Both the position numbers and the translations under genes were made by a program. A DNA stretch of 64,000 bases from Bryopsis sp. KO-2023 (taxonomy: Eukaryota; Chlorophyta; Ulvophyceae; Bryopsidales; Bryopsidaceae). The notes under the pieces are model-generated. The model worked only from the letters and a program-made list of their open reading frames with translations. It searched no databases and was not told the origin of the DNA. Positions 1 through 11,685 of the stretch are shown here, piece by piece (within the stretch, counting starts at the first letter, position 1; each line of letters starts with the position of its first letter). Location of the stretch: contig BSYQ01000003.1 in assembly GCA_030272585.1 (NCBI GenBank), positions 6,138,001 to 6,202,000 of the forward strand, read 5' to 3'.

Positions 1-524
1 ATACAAATAAAAGATACAATATATAGATGTGTACACACATATCGATGCAGACACATATAAAACAAATTGACTGTCAAAATTTTTTGTGGGTTATCATTCG
101 TTTGTTTGTCTTTGAATCTTCATGGTTCAATTTATTGTCGTGGCTGGGAAGGGGAAAGAATGAAAACAACTGGTAAAGTCACTTCTTTCTTGGCCTCCCC
201 CAAAAAGATCGTTATTTTACTAACGAAGTGACAGAATGGTCTTCGCAACAACACATATCTCGCAGCAACATATATCTGAACATTTTTTCACACGCAAATG
301 TCCTCTTTGTTTTCTCCCAAAATGTAGATCAATCTGCACCCAATATTTTTTGAGTAGAAAAAACCTGGGGTGACGTTTTTGCTATTTCAAAAAAGCAAAC
401 AAAAAGAATTGTTGAGTGAACGTCATATTCTCAATACGCTACGTCGGAAAATAGTGCATCCAATAAACAATCAGGAAAGCCTTTCATATCGAAACACTGC
501 CGCAAAGAGCTATCAGACACTCAC
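1..524. other. Intronic/unassigned sequence at left edge
   Basis: AT-rich sequence without a convincing exon. It most likely belongs to the intron following the third COX5b exon. I see no zinc-site codons, RNA gene or transposon termini here. Confidence 0.4.
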
Positions 525-962
525 CATTCCTCCTCGAAAATGTCCACGCCCTTGGATTGTCCTTCAAGTTCAATCCTAGCACACCAAAACCAGAAAATCA
601 ACACCCTTCTCAGAAGCGCAATTTACCGAGAATGGGAGGGGGAGGACAATCCGTTGCACACCTACTTTTCAAGTCCGGTTGCGTGTTCGATATCGGCCGA
701 CGTCAACTCGGATTTCGCAGGAGTTCCTCCAGATAGGTTACGGAATTGGCTTCCGAAGAGTCCACGATATCTCTGAAAAAACAAGAAGTTCCTCCTTATC
801 CAAACGTAATCTCCTTCCATCCCCCCTCTCGCTCGCAAGCAAACGATCCGCCGAGTCGACAGGACGCGAAAAAGAGAGTACCTGAAACACGGAGCCCTCA
901 TCGGCGGCAAGAGTTTTCGCCACCTGGGCGGTGGAACGCAGAAGCGAGGTGAGCTTGGACAT
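525..962 (-). CDS. COX5B: Cytochrome c oxidase subunit 5b, N-terminal exons (partial)
   Basis: Subunit Vb/5b is a nuclear-encoded, zinc-binding peripheral subunit of respiratory complex IV. Three exons fit in phase on the minus strand: 962-882 (ATG to a CAG|GTACTC donor), 772-666 and 575-525. The product starts with a basic, hydroxyl-rich leader typical of a mitochondrial presequence (MSKLTSLLRSTAQVAKTLA). It then reads DIEHATGLEKIELEG, matching the family block ATG[L/H]E(K/R)xELE that precedes the core. The last exon ends at a TG|GTGAGT donor. The zinc-binding CPxC part is not seen in 1-524, so the remaining exons should lie off the left edge. The ATG faces the coiled-coil gene at 1365, leaving about 400 bp of shared upstream DNA. 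The family call rests on the presequence plus this one block. Confidence 0.72.
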
Positions 963-1364
963 TCTGGCCAACCTGTAAACCCTTTTCCTGTGGTTTTGAA
1001 GCGGAGCTGAAATCGCACCATTTGCGTGTAACACGATATTCGTACGAACCAACGGCAATTGAGAAAATGTTGCAAAATGGAGGACTCAATGACAGAATCT
1101 CATAAAAAGCCAGTCGATGCCAAGAAACCTCCAAGAAACAACCACATCGTCAACTTGACATAAGCCCTTAACGGTTTTTTGGTTTGCACCACAAAATCAA
1201 CGTGGGAGGTGGAATCGTGCTTACGTAGTTCAAAAAAGCATCATCCACTGGTGTGTTGGCCCAGAAAGGTTTTCTGTTTTTTTGTTGTCTCAACACAGTG
1301 ACTTTTTGAAATTTTTGGGGGAGGCTGCTGGGACCCCCAGCTCAGAAAGAGAATCTAATCCACC

Positions 1365-2653
1365 ATGCCCAGTGATGCTCTCCCAAAAGACCGTGTGACG
1401 AACGAACAAAATGTTCACAAGCTCCACACCACATCGAGAAACATTGCCAGCAACGTGGATCAATTGAAGAAAAGTCTGTTGGAGTTGGAAGCAGGTGCGA
1501 CAATGATGCAGGATGCAGCCCCCCCCCAAAAAAAAAACAACAAAAAAAACACAGAAAACACACAGAAAAAGAAAAAGAAAAACCCAGCCAGTGCCATCCA
1601 CAAGCGCACTGGGGATGTGTGTGATAGATCAGTTTGATTTCTTGTAGTGGTTAGGGGAAATGAAGTGAAATGCCCCACTGTTTCAGAAATGGTGCTCATG
1701 TGTTGCAGAGATAAAGATCGATGAGGATGGACAGAAGGAGTACGAAACATTTCTGCATGACCTGAATAAGAAGAAAAAAGCCCTGGAAAAGGAAGTCACC
1801 CAGGACAAGGAATGGATCGTAAGTTTCATGTATAAATCTGACAGAAAACAGCAAGGCATCTATGTGGACCTGAATTTGACTGTTAGATTTGGAAGAAAAC
1901 CTTTGCAAGATTCTAACCGCAAAATTTCCCTGATCATCCTTTCAAACGGAAAACAGAAAAAAACCATAAAATTTGTGTTGAATTTTAATTTGGGGGGGGG
2001 GGACGATTTTCAGGAGGCCTTCGAGAAAGAGCAAGAATCTGGAGGTTTCGAGCAACAGTACAAGGTGTTGCTGGAGCAGATCCAAAACATCTACGAGACT
2101 GCCAAAGAGTTCCACTCCAAGGCAAGCAAACACACTATCAAAGAGAAGGCTGCATCACCTCTCTTTTTTTGTGGTTCTATACGCGTTCTGCAAAACTTGT
2201 TTGTATGTCCCTGAATGAAATGGTTGTGCTTAAATCGACCAAGTTTCGAGAGGTCATTCTGGAAAATGTGTGGATAATTGTAGCTCTGTTTTGGAATTGG
2301 TCACTGAAAGCGGGGGAAAGATTCCATCAATTGAAAACACACATGCAAGGGTTTCTTTCCTGGGACCACTCCATTTTCCTTCAAAAGGATCTCTGTATTA
2401 TTGCTCAACATAAAGGTCAACCTTTTTTTTCTTTTCTCTTTTTTTTGGGGGGGGGGGGAGGAGTACTGTTGTTGAATCCAACAGAATAAGAATGAGTTGT
2501 GGAACGATTCTTTAATGCTTGAGTGTGACATCCTCAATCATATTTCCTTTTCTTTTGCAGGGTATCGAAATGTTGATACAGGAGTTCGACTACCACATTG
2601 CATACAAGCGATGGAACGACACATTCACAGCCGTTCCTTTCAAACCCAAGTAG
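1365..2653 (+). CDS. Small conserved-looking coiled-coil protein, 4 exons, 146 aa
   Basis: Exons 1365-1494, 1709-1818, 2014-2121 and 2561-2653 join in phase to a 146-residue, heptad-rich, highly charged protein. It ends in the aromatic/basic tail YKRWNDTFTAVPFKPK. The third intron starts with GC instead of GT (CCAAG|GCAAGC ... TTTTGCAG); the GC donor is required because the phase-0 codons on both sides are open and intron read-through meets stops. Introns 1, 2 and 3 contain homopolymer tracts (C9A10 at 1519-1537, G11 at 1992-2002, T8G12 at 2439-2458). I do not recognise the family. The size and coiled-coil make-up resemble small ciliary or trafficking-complex subunits, but that is only an impression. 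It is transcribed away from COX5b. Confidence 0.68.
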
Positions 2654-2846
2654 CTTTGGAGTGTCGACCAGGGGGAGTTCACCCAGGGGACAAAACTGAA
2701 CGTTTTTGACAGATTGAAACCACCAATTCAATAACAGACTGAACATGACAAAGTTTGGGATCCGCTCGATTCTATTACAACAACATCGTCCCAGACCACC
2801 TACATATTTCCCCTAAAAGAAAAGAAAATGTGTACACCTACCCGCA

Positions 2847-5389
2847 TCACTTCCCAAACGATTTCGAGATTTTGTCTTCACAAAACTCCAACAGCTTTTG
2901 ATTGGTTGCCCACAATCTCTGCATGCCCAATCGCGTCTCGCCTAGCTCCTTATCAACATCCAGACCTCCCCCCCCACTGATAATGCCCACTGACGGCGTT
3001 CCAAACAGGGCTGGCTCCTTTGATGATGAATCCACCAGCAACCCACATCTTGCTGCAATGCCTGTGTACTCCACGCTTCCATCGATCGACACTGGGCAGC
3101 CATCCCAAGGGTTCAGGTCTCCTCTTGGGGGCCCACCTGCACAACAAGAAAGTCACCCAGATAGATACCTCAGCTGGGAAAAAGGACACAATAAACAAAC
3201 AACAAGTCAAAACAAATTTGCTCCAACGATGTGAAATCTTTTTCCAGCGGGCACACATACTGGTATATTTGTTGAGCCCCAGAATTCCTCGCTTGAGTTG
3301 ATTGTTCTTTCTGCCTCCTCTTTGACCGATGGCTTGCATGGGTGGGTCTTGGATAACCATCATGGCAGTGACTGGGAAACGACTGGGGAAATCCAAAACT
3401 TTGACACACTGTCTCGTTTGCATATCCCACACTCTGACCGTTCCATCCTCCGAAGCTGGTAACACAATTCGAACATTGAGGTCTTTTTTTTTCAACAGAA
3501 ATGCAGGGAAATTGGGAAATGGATGAACTGTTGCAAAATGGAAATGCTGTGAGTTTTTGACCACACCTGAAGCAAGTCGAGAACCATCCCCAGAAAAAGC
3601 CAAACATGTTATGGATCTTGAGTGTCCAGTGAAGCACCTCCACGGCTTTCCATCCTGGCCTGTTTTATCACAACCAAGCGTCGCATTTTTTACATCCAGG
3701 CTCATCCACAGTGAGTTGAAGGGAAAGGTTTACCGATCATATTGTTCCGAAACCCGGCACTGTGTTTTTCTGGTTTTTTTTTCCCTCCATAGACGCTTTC
3801 TGCTATGACTAACTCCTCTCGATTTTGGGAGTGAAGACTGCATTGAACGGTATTTTGAAATGTCAAGATTGAGTGCCCATGGTTTGGCTGCACCGAAGCG
3901 GTTATTCCAGCTGTTATTCCAAATACGAATACTTTCTGACAATTAGAAAAAAAAAGCAAATAAATACTCTAAATACAAATACTTTCTAAAAAAGTATTTG
4001 CTGTATTTGCCAATTATCATGGCCTCACCTGGCACTCCAACCAACGAAACTTCGAAAAGGATTCCGTTCTTAGACCCAGCATAAACGGAGTGCTCGCCTT
4101 GATCCATCGAAACGCAGACGATAGGTGCTGGGAAAGAAATCGACCTCAGCAGAGTTCCGGTGCCAGCTTGCCATACTTTACAAGAACAATCCATGGAGGA
4201 GGAAATCACGATCGCATTAGCCCCTCCAAATCCACAATGGATGCTTGTCACCGGCAGAGTGTGGTCTGACCTTTACCCAAAAAAACAGCAATGAGCAACC
4301 CACTCAGTCGTGATAGTTTCCCAAGAAGTCCTTTTTTCACTTTCCGGTAACCTTATTTTATTTATCTGGGGGGAAATGGAGCAAGAATATGAAACCAAAA
4401 TGCCTATTTTTGAACAGATTTTGCATTCGATTTCAGATTTTTCCAGGTAAAAAAACGAACAAAGAAATACACACACACACACACACACACAACATACCAA
4501 GAATGCAATGGAGTTGGGTTGCCCACCGGAGTTCTCCCTCTGTGACAGTTTTCCAAGACTGTGGCCAACGACCATACATTCACGATGGCATCTTCGCCCC
4601 CGGTCAACAACACAGATCCTCCATCCAATAGGGCAAGGGCGGTGACCGCTTTGTAATGGCCAGGCCAAGTTCTCAAAAGACAGGAGGTTGCGATTTCCCA
4701 CACATAAACAGCTCCGGATTGGCCCCCTCCGATGAAATACGCACCATCCCCAGTCGCTGTGATCACATTCACTTTTTCGGGCAGAAACGATTCTTGTGAG
4801 GGGGAGGCCTGGCAGTAACCCAAAACAACAAAATTAGTTCAATTCATTTAAATTATTTGTTAATATTTTTTTCCTTATTTTCTTTTTTTTGGGGGGGGGG
4901 GCGCACAGATATACCACATGGATCCTTGGAGTAAAATACCCCATCACATTACCAAAGAATTGGAGATGCCCAAGAGTTTGATGTACTGGGATGTTCTGGA
5001 TTCCATCGAAATTATTCATCTTAATACATCCAGAAATAGTTCAAGTTTAACCTACCTTTTCCCACGACCAAAAGCGTATCAAGTTTTTCCCTTTCTGAGC
5101 AGCGGCGACGTAGTCCGACCCCACTCGACACAGCCCATTTCTCCCAGAAGCGTTGTTCTTTAAATTCGTCAGAGGTGCCCCGCTGTCCAAGTCCCTGTTC
5201 ACGTCGAACGCAGAACTCAATATCTGCTTTAGAAATATTTCCCGTGCAATTGAACGGACGAACGACAAAGCGAATAATCAGGAAATATGAACACGTTGCA
5301 AGAGAGAATCTCCGCCCGTGTGTTTACCAAACTGTCAAGCTGCTGCCGCTGGAAGACGACGCCACCAAGACCTCCCGTTGAAGCGACAT
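2847..5389 (-). CDS. IPI3/WDR18/RID3-like WD40 protein of the Rix1 complex
   Basis: The family is the WD40 subunit of the Rix1/PELP1-TEX10-WDR18 complex, needed for pre-60S ribosome maturation in the nucleus; the plant homologue is RID3. Exons: 5389-5328 (MSLQREVLVASSS), 5194-5056, 4808-4498, 4270-4029, about 3700-3567, 3455-3261 and 3136-2847. Diagnostic blocks are FWSWEK, FIGGGQSGAVYVWE, HYKAVTALALL, SDHTLPVTSIHCGFGG (close to WDR18 HTLPITDLHCGFGG), ISSSMDCSCKVW, YAGSKNGILFEVSL, FTGHSRSITCLAFSGDG, ASEDGTVRVWDMQTRQCV and a C-terminal helix (MQRLWATNQKLLEFCEDKI). All junctions keep phase except that between 4029 and the exon starting near 3700. There the phase-1 end has no matching AG acceptor, so a small extra exon or an indel is likely. 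A (CA)n microsatellite lies at 4470-4490 in an intron. Confidence 0.85.
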
Positions 5390-5520
5390 CGAGCAAAGAT
5401 CGCCGCCAGTATTCGCATGCCAGAAATTGGAAACACCTCCCTTTGAAATAAAGCGCGCCACGCAAGTTCTGCTGGAAAAAAATGGTGTCATCTTACAGTC
5501 AATAAAATGTACATGCACTC

Positions 5521-5528
5521 GTAATCAG
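5521..5528. repeat. Target site duplication GTAATCAG, left copy
   Basis: Identical to 6366-6373 across the 837-bp hAT element. Confidence 0.85.
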
Positions 5529-6365
5529 CAGGCCACTTTATTTGAGGACACTGTCCTCATTGTCCTCATTCTGGTATTTGAGGACACATTGTGAGGCTTA
5601 TTTGAGGACTGGGTGAGGACAATGAGTAAGAACAGCACAAGAATGAAAAAAAAAACAAGCAGATGTGTCTCTGGACGCAAGGAGACTAACCCCGCACACT
5701 TTCACAGCAGTGCGAAAGGAGAGGGCCCTCTCAAAATACCCCTCGTGCTGGCTGTAACGCTTGCTATCACGTGAAAACTCATCGCGATAATACCCTGGCA
5801 ACCCAAAAGCGCCCTTGCCTTTTACAAGACGAGAAAAGCTCGGGGCAAACTGCACAAGAAATTCGAGAAAAGCTCTAACACGTCGCCTTGGGACACGCAA
5901 CTATACTCCGTTGCACTTCCAAGGTGGTGACGTTTTTCCTGGACAATCGTCAGTCGACAAAGTATCCACCTAAATCTGAGCCTCAAAAAAGACAACAAAC
6001 AGCCAACTCCACCAGCACCTAATATCAAGGTCGTTTTGGCGATCGTTGTTCCCTGACGTTCAACCCCGAACGTCGGGGACGTGGAAACGCACATGAGTCG
6101 GACTCACTTGTTTCAACGCACGATATGTACAGAAAAAGCTGTTGGGACCATCGAAATGAAATGGGCAGTCGCGAAATGAGGCGAAACACCTTTCCTTTCC
6201 TTTCTGGTGCTCAGAGATAGCAACGATGCGAGTGGGCAGGGTCGGCTTCTCGAAAAACGGCTGTGTTTGTCTGCGGCTGACTGGATTTAACTTTGTGAAA
6301 TGAGGACAGGTTGAAGACCTTAAATGAGGACAATGTCCTCACGTGTCCTCAAATAAAGTGGCCTG
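5529..6365. mobile_element. Non-autonomous hAT element (MITE-like), 837 bp, with 8-bp TSD
   Basis: The two ends are inverted copies of CAGGCCACTTTATTTGAGGA followed by CAC, a perfect 23-bp match. They are directly flanked by the same 8 bp, GTAATCAG, at 5521-5528 and 6366-6373. An 8-bp duplication and CAGG-type termini are the signature of hAT elements. Just inside each end the motif (TG)AGGACA/TGTCCTCA recurs several times in both orientations, as expected for subterminal transposase-binding repeats. No transposase or credible ORF lies inside, so it needs a transposase in trans. It sits immediately upstream of the IPI3-like gene. Confidence 0.85.
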
Positions 6366-6373
6366 GTAATCAG
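6366..6373. repeat. Target site duplication GTAATCAG, right copy
   Basis: Identical to 5521-5528 across the 837-bp hAT element. Confidence 0.85.
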
Positions 6374-6380
6374 ACCGCAG

Positions 6381-6824
6381 CAGGCCTGTTCAGATTGAAC
6401 GAACGAACGCGCAAAACCGCCCACGTGCGGCGACACGTCGGAAATTTTACGTGTTTTCGAACGAACGCGCAAACGAATCTGCATCCCGTTCGTTCGTGTT
6501 TTTTGAACGAACGAACGCGCAAATCTTACGTAATTTGGAACGAACGTGCAAACTCGCAGCGAAACCAAAACAGGGCCCCGTCGCGCCGCCGCAGACGTTC
6601 GTCGCGTCTGAAAGAGCGTCAAGCGGCGGCAAGACCCATCCCGCGCGACCAGCGCGAACTTTCGAGTTGACTCACTTGCTCGTTAATCACGAAAATGATC
6701 GCACAGCACCAAAATTAGCGTCATCACCCGTTCGTTCGTGCGGTGTCGTTATTCGATCTGAACACGAACGCGCGTTCGTTCGTTCGTTAGTAAGCGCGCG
6801 TTCGTTCAATCTGAACAGCCCCTA
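6381..6824. mobile_element. Second inverted-repeat element rich in CGAACGAACG, about 444 bp
   Basis: The left end reads CAGGCCTGTTCAGATTGAAC and the right end, reverse-complemented, TAGGGGCTGTTCAGATTGAA. The shared core CTGTTCAGATTGAACGAACG is therefore inverted at both ends. The inside is filled with GAACGAACG(CGC) and its complement CGTTCGTTC, at least seven clusters, giving strong self-complementarity. The termini resemble hAT MITEs, but I find no matching 8-bp flanks, so the exact borders or family are unsure. It starts 7 bp after the previous element's target duplication. Confidence 0.6.
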
Positions 6825-7128
6825 AGAGCTTGGTGGCTTTTTTCTGTCAGGGTCACACGGCTCAGAATCCAGGTTTGGAATGGGAGGAGACAAAGAACGC
6901 GATTTTTTTTTTTGACGACTTGGGGGTGCGATGGAAGAATCAGCAATGGTCCAAAATGGAGCTTTTCCTTGCATTCAACCAAAAGTTCGATAAACAGCAA
7001 ATTTAAACAAAGACCCAAAATTAAACAGGGCCGAAGGTGTACAGCCACAGTGATCTACCCAAGTGTAAAAATATTCCAGATCCCAGATAAAAAGAGTCCA
7101 GATTCCAGATTTAACCAAAAGCCTACAA
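6825..7128. other. Intergenic spacer
   Basis: About 300 bp between the inverted-repeat element and the stop codon of the TAF1C-like gene. Nothing beyond ordinary AT-rich sequence is seen. Confidence 0.5.
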
Positions 7129-10100
7129 CTAAGACAATGCCAAGCCTGCCCATTTCTGTTTCCAAACTTCCCTCATTTCTTCAAGGTTCGACTGCTCTGC
7201 ATCCCCAGCCTCGGCATCCCCCCAGGGTTGCACGAATTTACTTTCTTCAAATTCTATAATGGGCTCACCACCCGACCCTTCAAACCAAACCTCGTTGAAC
7301 CTGCTTGCCCAGCCTTCACTCTCATTGTCCCACTTCAACAGCTCCTTCGACTTTTTCCGATCAAGCAGAATATCAGGGGGCGGCATGAACCTGGTCCAAC
7401 GGCTGGTCACGTTTTTTCTCAACTTTTTTGATTTCCCGGCTTCTGATTTCAGCTCTTCTCTGATCAGCCCTTCGTGGCATAAATGCACACCGCCCAGGTT
7501 TCTTTGACCCATGACATCGACTAGAAACGGGGGCAATTTTCGACAGCGAGTCAAGGGCGTTTCCTCCATTGACGCCAACCCACCCTCCTCCTCCCCCTCT
7601 CCAGAATCCCAATTCGATTCACCGTCTCTTGTTTCGGTGGAATTGGTAGAGCACCTCCTCTCTGACACCACACAGGAGAATTAAGAAGATTATATGTATG
7701 ATCACATATATATTGACTGGCCCGTAGTTAAACACCTTCAAGTCAGTCAATGAGGATATCTTAACGTCTCACCAGTCAGGGCTATAACATGCTGTCTCCT
7801 ATCGGTAAGTACAGATATCGCCCCCCCCACAAATCTATCGACTGCACACTCAAGTTCTTCCGGGTTGTTTTCAAGACGTAATTCCGATTCCCGCTTCTAA
7901 CTACCTACTCTTGGTCCTGCTGCTCCCCTTGGACTCCGCACCATACACTGCCAAAGCTCGCCTCAGTTGCAACTCCCACACACTCAATCCTCCAGCCGCC
8001 CCACCAACCTCCTTCAAAAGGTCCTTCTCCAAACCCCACTCCCAAACCTCCCCCTTTTCCTGGAAGTTTTTCACCATTTTCTGCCTCAGCTCCATATACA
8101 CATTGAAGTAATTCAGCACCAGTTGACTGTTTCCATTGCATTCCATGCCCCTTCGCCTCCCAAGATAAAGAGGTACACTCATGAGCAACTTCTCCAGTGA
8201 CGTTTCCTTTCTCGTAAGCCAGGGGATGAACCGATTTCGAAAGGTGCCCTCCCACCAACCCGAGCTTCGAAGATCACCGTTCGCCACGTTCACTTCCCTC
8301 ACTCTACCCAATTCCGTTTCAGCTATTTCTATTTTGGTGAGGTGGGATTCATGGCTCCGCAGTTCATCCTCACGAGCTTGGGTAATTCGCTTCCGTGCAA
8401 AGCAATACCCTCCTTCTCCTCCTCCCGATTCATCTGCTCCATCCACACGAACCAAAAAGGAATTCTCCCCCAGCTCGTCACTTCGCCTTTCACACGTATC
8501 CACAACCAGATCTCCGACTAAATTCTGCCTGATCAAAATTCCATCAACCCTCCCTTCCACTGATTTCCCATCGAATGGGATGAAACACATCCCCAGCACA
8601 TCAGCAGAATGTTTGATGAAACCTTTCCACTCCGCAGCTTCCGAATCCAGCACTCGATGAGTCACCCCCTCTTTGGCTTGATATTCATGATCCAACCTGG
8701 CAATCAATCGCCCCATGTCCAGACACGAAATCGAATCGAAATCGTTCATCGACTTGAGGCTTCGGCATAGAAAGGAGGGTCCATCCAGGGTTCGCAGAGT
8801 TTGCTCGTGTCTGACTGGGATGCCATTGTCAGCCTCCTCGATCCTTCGAATTTTCACCAAGTTTCCAGACTCACTCACCAAAGCTTTCCTCTTTTTTCCT
8901 GTCAATTCACTGCCTGCTTCAGGGATCAATACGATTTTTCCATCACCCACCATGAAAGGACATTGCACGAACTCCCCCGACACCATGCTACCCACAACCA
9001 CCGTCCCCTGCAACAAATTCTCCATCCCCCCCTCTCCTCCACCACCATTCTTCGGCTCAGGCTGACTGTGCATCCCATCAAACTGACTGAACTGCGTCTC
9101 CATTTTCGGAATCCCCATCTCATCATGAAAGTCGCCATAATTCGAACCCGCTGGCCAATCGCCGGCATCACCAATAGACTCATTTTGACTCAGCACCAGC
9201 CCACTGCCTTGGCTCCCCCACTGACCATATCCCTCCCCTGAATCAAATCCTGCAGTCATGTTTTCTCCCCCCCTTTCGGGCCCCCCTTCACAGTCTCCAT
9301 CATCTGACTCCCCCCCATCAACAATCGGAGACAGCAGGAAATCCACGTGACTTGGGACACCAATTGCGCTGGGTAGTTTCCAGGATAAGAGGGGGGAGCT
9401 CATACAGCGTAAATCATACACCAATGCCCTTTTTGTCGTTATGGCTGACATGAGATGGCTGCATTCGCATATCGAGGCTGGGTTGGATAGCCCGTTGCAA
9501 AGTCCAATGACAGGTTCGTCCAATCCAAACCCAGCGATGTCATGCAGCTGCTTGTCTAAAAATCGTAAGGAAAAAAAGACATCTATTTGCTGTACCTTTT
9601 GAAAGTTTATTGCTGGTGGTGGTGGCAAAAATTCTGAATCTCTAGAATGGATTGCACCCATCCACGCAAATATTGCATACTTGAGCATCAAAGTTGCAAT
9701 GACAAATAGACCAGGAGATGCTACACACCATTCTCAAATTCAACCCCCCCCACTAAATCCTCCCTCACCTGCTCGAAGATCAATGTATTTGATCTGGCTT
9801 CCGGCACCACAGTAGATTTGCCTCGGTGTCAAACCGTATGTGCACACAGTCTTGCATTTTCCTCTAAAAGATCGTCCAAAATTGTAAATCGTTTCCGAAG
9901 CCAGATTGTAAATGGGCAAACCCTCCTCCAGCCCCCCCAATCTGTCCAAATCCAACACCCTGATCGATCCATCATCCAAACCCAGCAGACTCTCTGGATA
10001 GGAATACGGGTTGAAACAAACGTCCGTTACGGAAGCTTCTGCTGGTGTGGTTCGACCATGCATCGAGAGTTTCCAATCACCATCGGTGAAAGCCACAGAT

Positions 10101-11460
10101 AGAATCGAAACGGATTGTCTCGACCTGGCTGCGATAAATCGAGCATCACTGAGCAGCTCCTCCCCCATCTCTGGAGTGCTCACTGCGACTTGCAGGATTT
10201 CTGACGCCCCACATTCGACGGTGTCGACGGCTTCTATGTGTGTCTGTGCAAACAGCCTCGAATGAGCCCACACACAGAAATCAGCCACAGCAACAGCAGC
10301 AAGAAACAACAAATCGTGAAGCTATGTCTATAGAGGGCAACCTACATCGCTCCAGTCAGGCAGACCATCGTCATCACACGAAGCTTCTACCTTTGACAAA
10401 GCTATCTTGTGCCCTTCACAAAACCGAAATCAAACACTAATTCAGTTCGATGCTTTCAGCAATTTTCAACACGTTCATCGAGTGCGTCAGACATGCATGA
10501 GTGCCTCATGCATGTCTGACGCTTCCTTTCATTTCCAATTTTGGGTTCAACGTGGGGCAAACCCCAAACCCCTCCGTTGCAACTTCAACTTGGACAGCAA
10601 CCATGCACCTTCCGACAGAAACTCGATGCATGATCTTACCTACTCCACCAACAGTATGCACTGCCAAAATCCTCTCGCTCGTTTCTTGCCACGCTTGAAT
10701 TTGGTTCCCGATGAGATGACCCCTTCGACTTTTTGCCTGATCTTTGATACCTTGTGCAGATTCCTGGATCAGGGGCTTCAAAATTTCCAACCTAGGAATG
10801 GAATTCAGCTCCTCCGCCATCAGCAGAGGGGCAGGACATATCCCAACTTCGATCTTATTCAAGCTCCTGTAGCATTCGCTCCACCCGGTCAAATCCCCAC
10901 CACAGAGCAAACTTCCTTGTCCCACGAAATGTGCTGCATGTCCACAGTTTTCAGAACGGCTGAGATTCAAAAAAAATTCCAGGTCCTGCCACAGCCATTG
11001 CTTGATTTGCCTCCTCTCATCCCGGTAAGATGTTTATTTTCAGTCACTCTATTCAACCCACCAGGCCTCCCAACTGGCTTTCTTCTTGGGGACGTCCAGA
11101 GCACCACCACACAGGTGCAAGTTTCGCAGCTCCTCGATTTCGTAAACAGCTGCTGGATTTTTTCCGGTTTTCCAGTGATATTTTTCCACCCAAGGTCTCC
11201 TGCACCTCTCCAAATAAAACTCACCATCCCCCGAAAGAGACGTCCCCCACAAAGTCCCCACTTTCCCGCAACCGTGTTCACCCTCGTCGTGTAAATCAGG
11301 CTTCCACATTGCGGCGCCACCCAAATCAAAATCGCACCACCAAAAACGGAAACACACGCCCTCGACCCAATCGTGATATGTTACCTCCCTCTTTCTGGGG
11401 TGAAGCGAAATGCATGGATTGGGAAATGGGAGTGTAAAAATCCTGCACACGACAGAACAT
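7129..11460 (-). CDS. TAF1C-like (TBP-associated factor, RNA polymerase I subunit C)
   Basis: TAF1C belongs to the SL1/TIF-IB selectivity factor that recruits RNA polymerase I to the rDNA promoter in the nucleolus. The 3' half is firm: exons ending at 9769 (from about 10265), 9555-7909 and 7661-7129 join in phase. Segments recall the TAF1C beta-propeller: VTDVCFNPYSYPESLLGLDDG, GLTPRQIYCGAGSQIKYIDL, then ALVYDLRCMSSPLLSWKLP. After this comes an acidic, Gly/Ser-rich linker, a helical segment and a C-terminal helix ending EVWKQKWAGLALS. Open, protein-like stretches at about 11420-11050 and 11029-10635 on the same strand should be the N-terminal exons, but I could not fix their start or all junctions. 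The gene is divergent from the MTR4-like gene, ATGs within a few hundred bp. Similarity is at motif level, so another propeller protein cannot be excluded. Confidence 0.55.
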
Positions 11461-11685
11461 TTGATTGGGCCACAAAGCAAAAAAAGAAAACATGAAGGGA
11501 AATCGGTTAAACCTCAAACGTAATTTTGTGTGTTTTCGTTTCATTTCAACGATTCGAACGACATTAATGTGATCGGCGGGAGGTTTCTGTAAAGCGAGAC
11601 ACCTGCAGAACTTTGCAGTCTGGGTGGCTCGTTTAGAGACGAAGCTCTCCCGAGCCTCTTTTTGATCTATATCCGGGAGCTTGAA

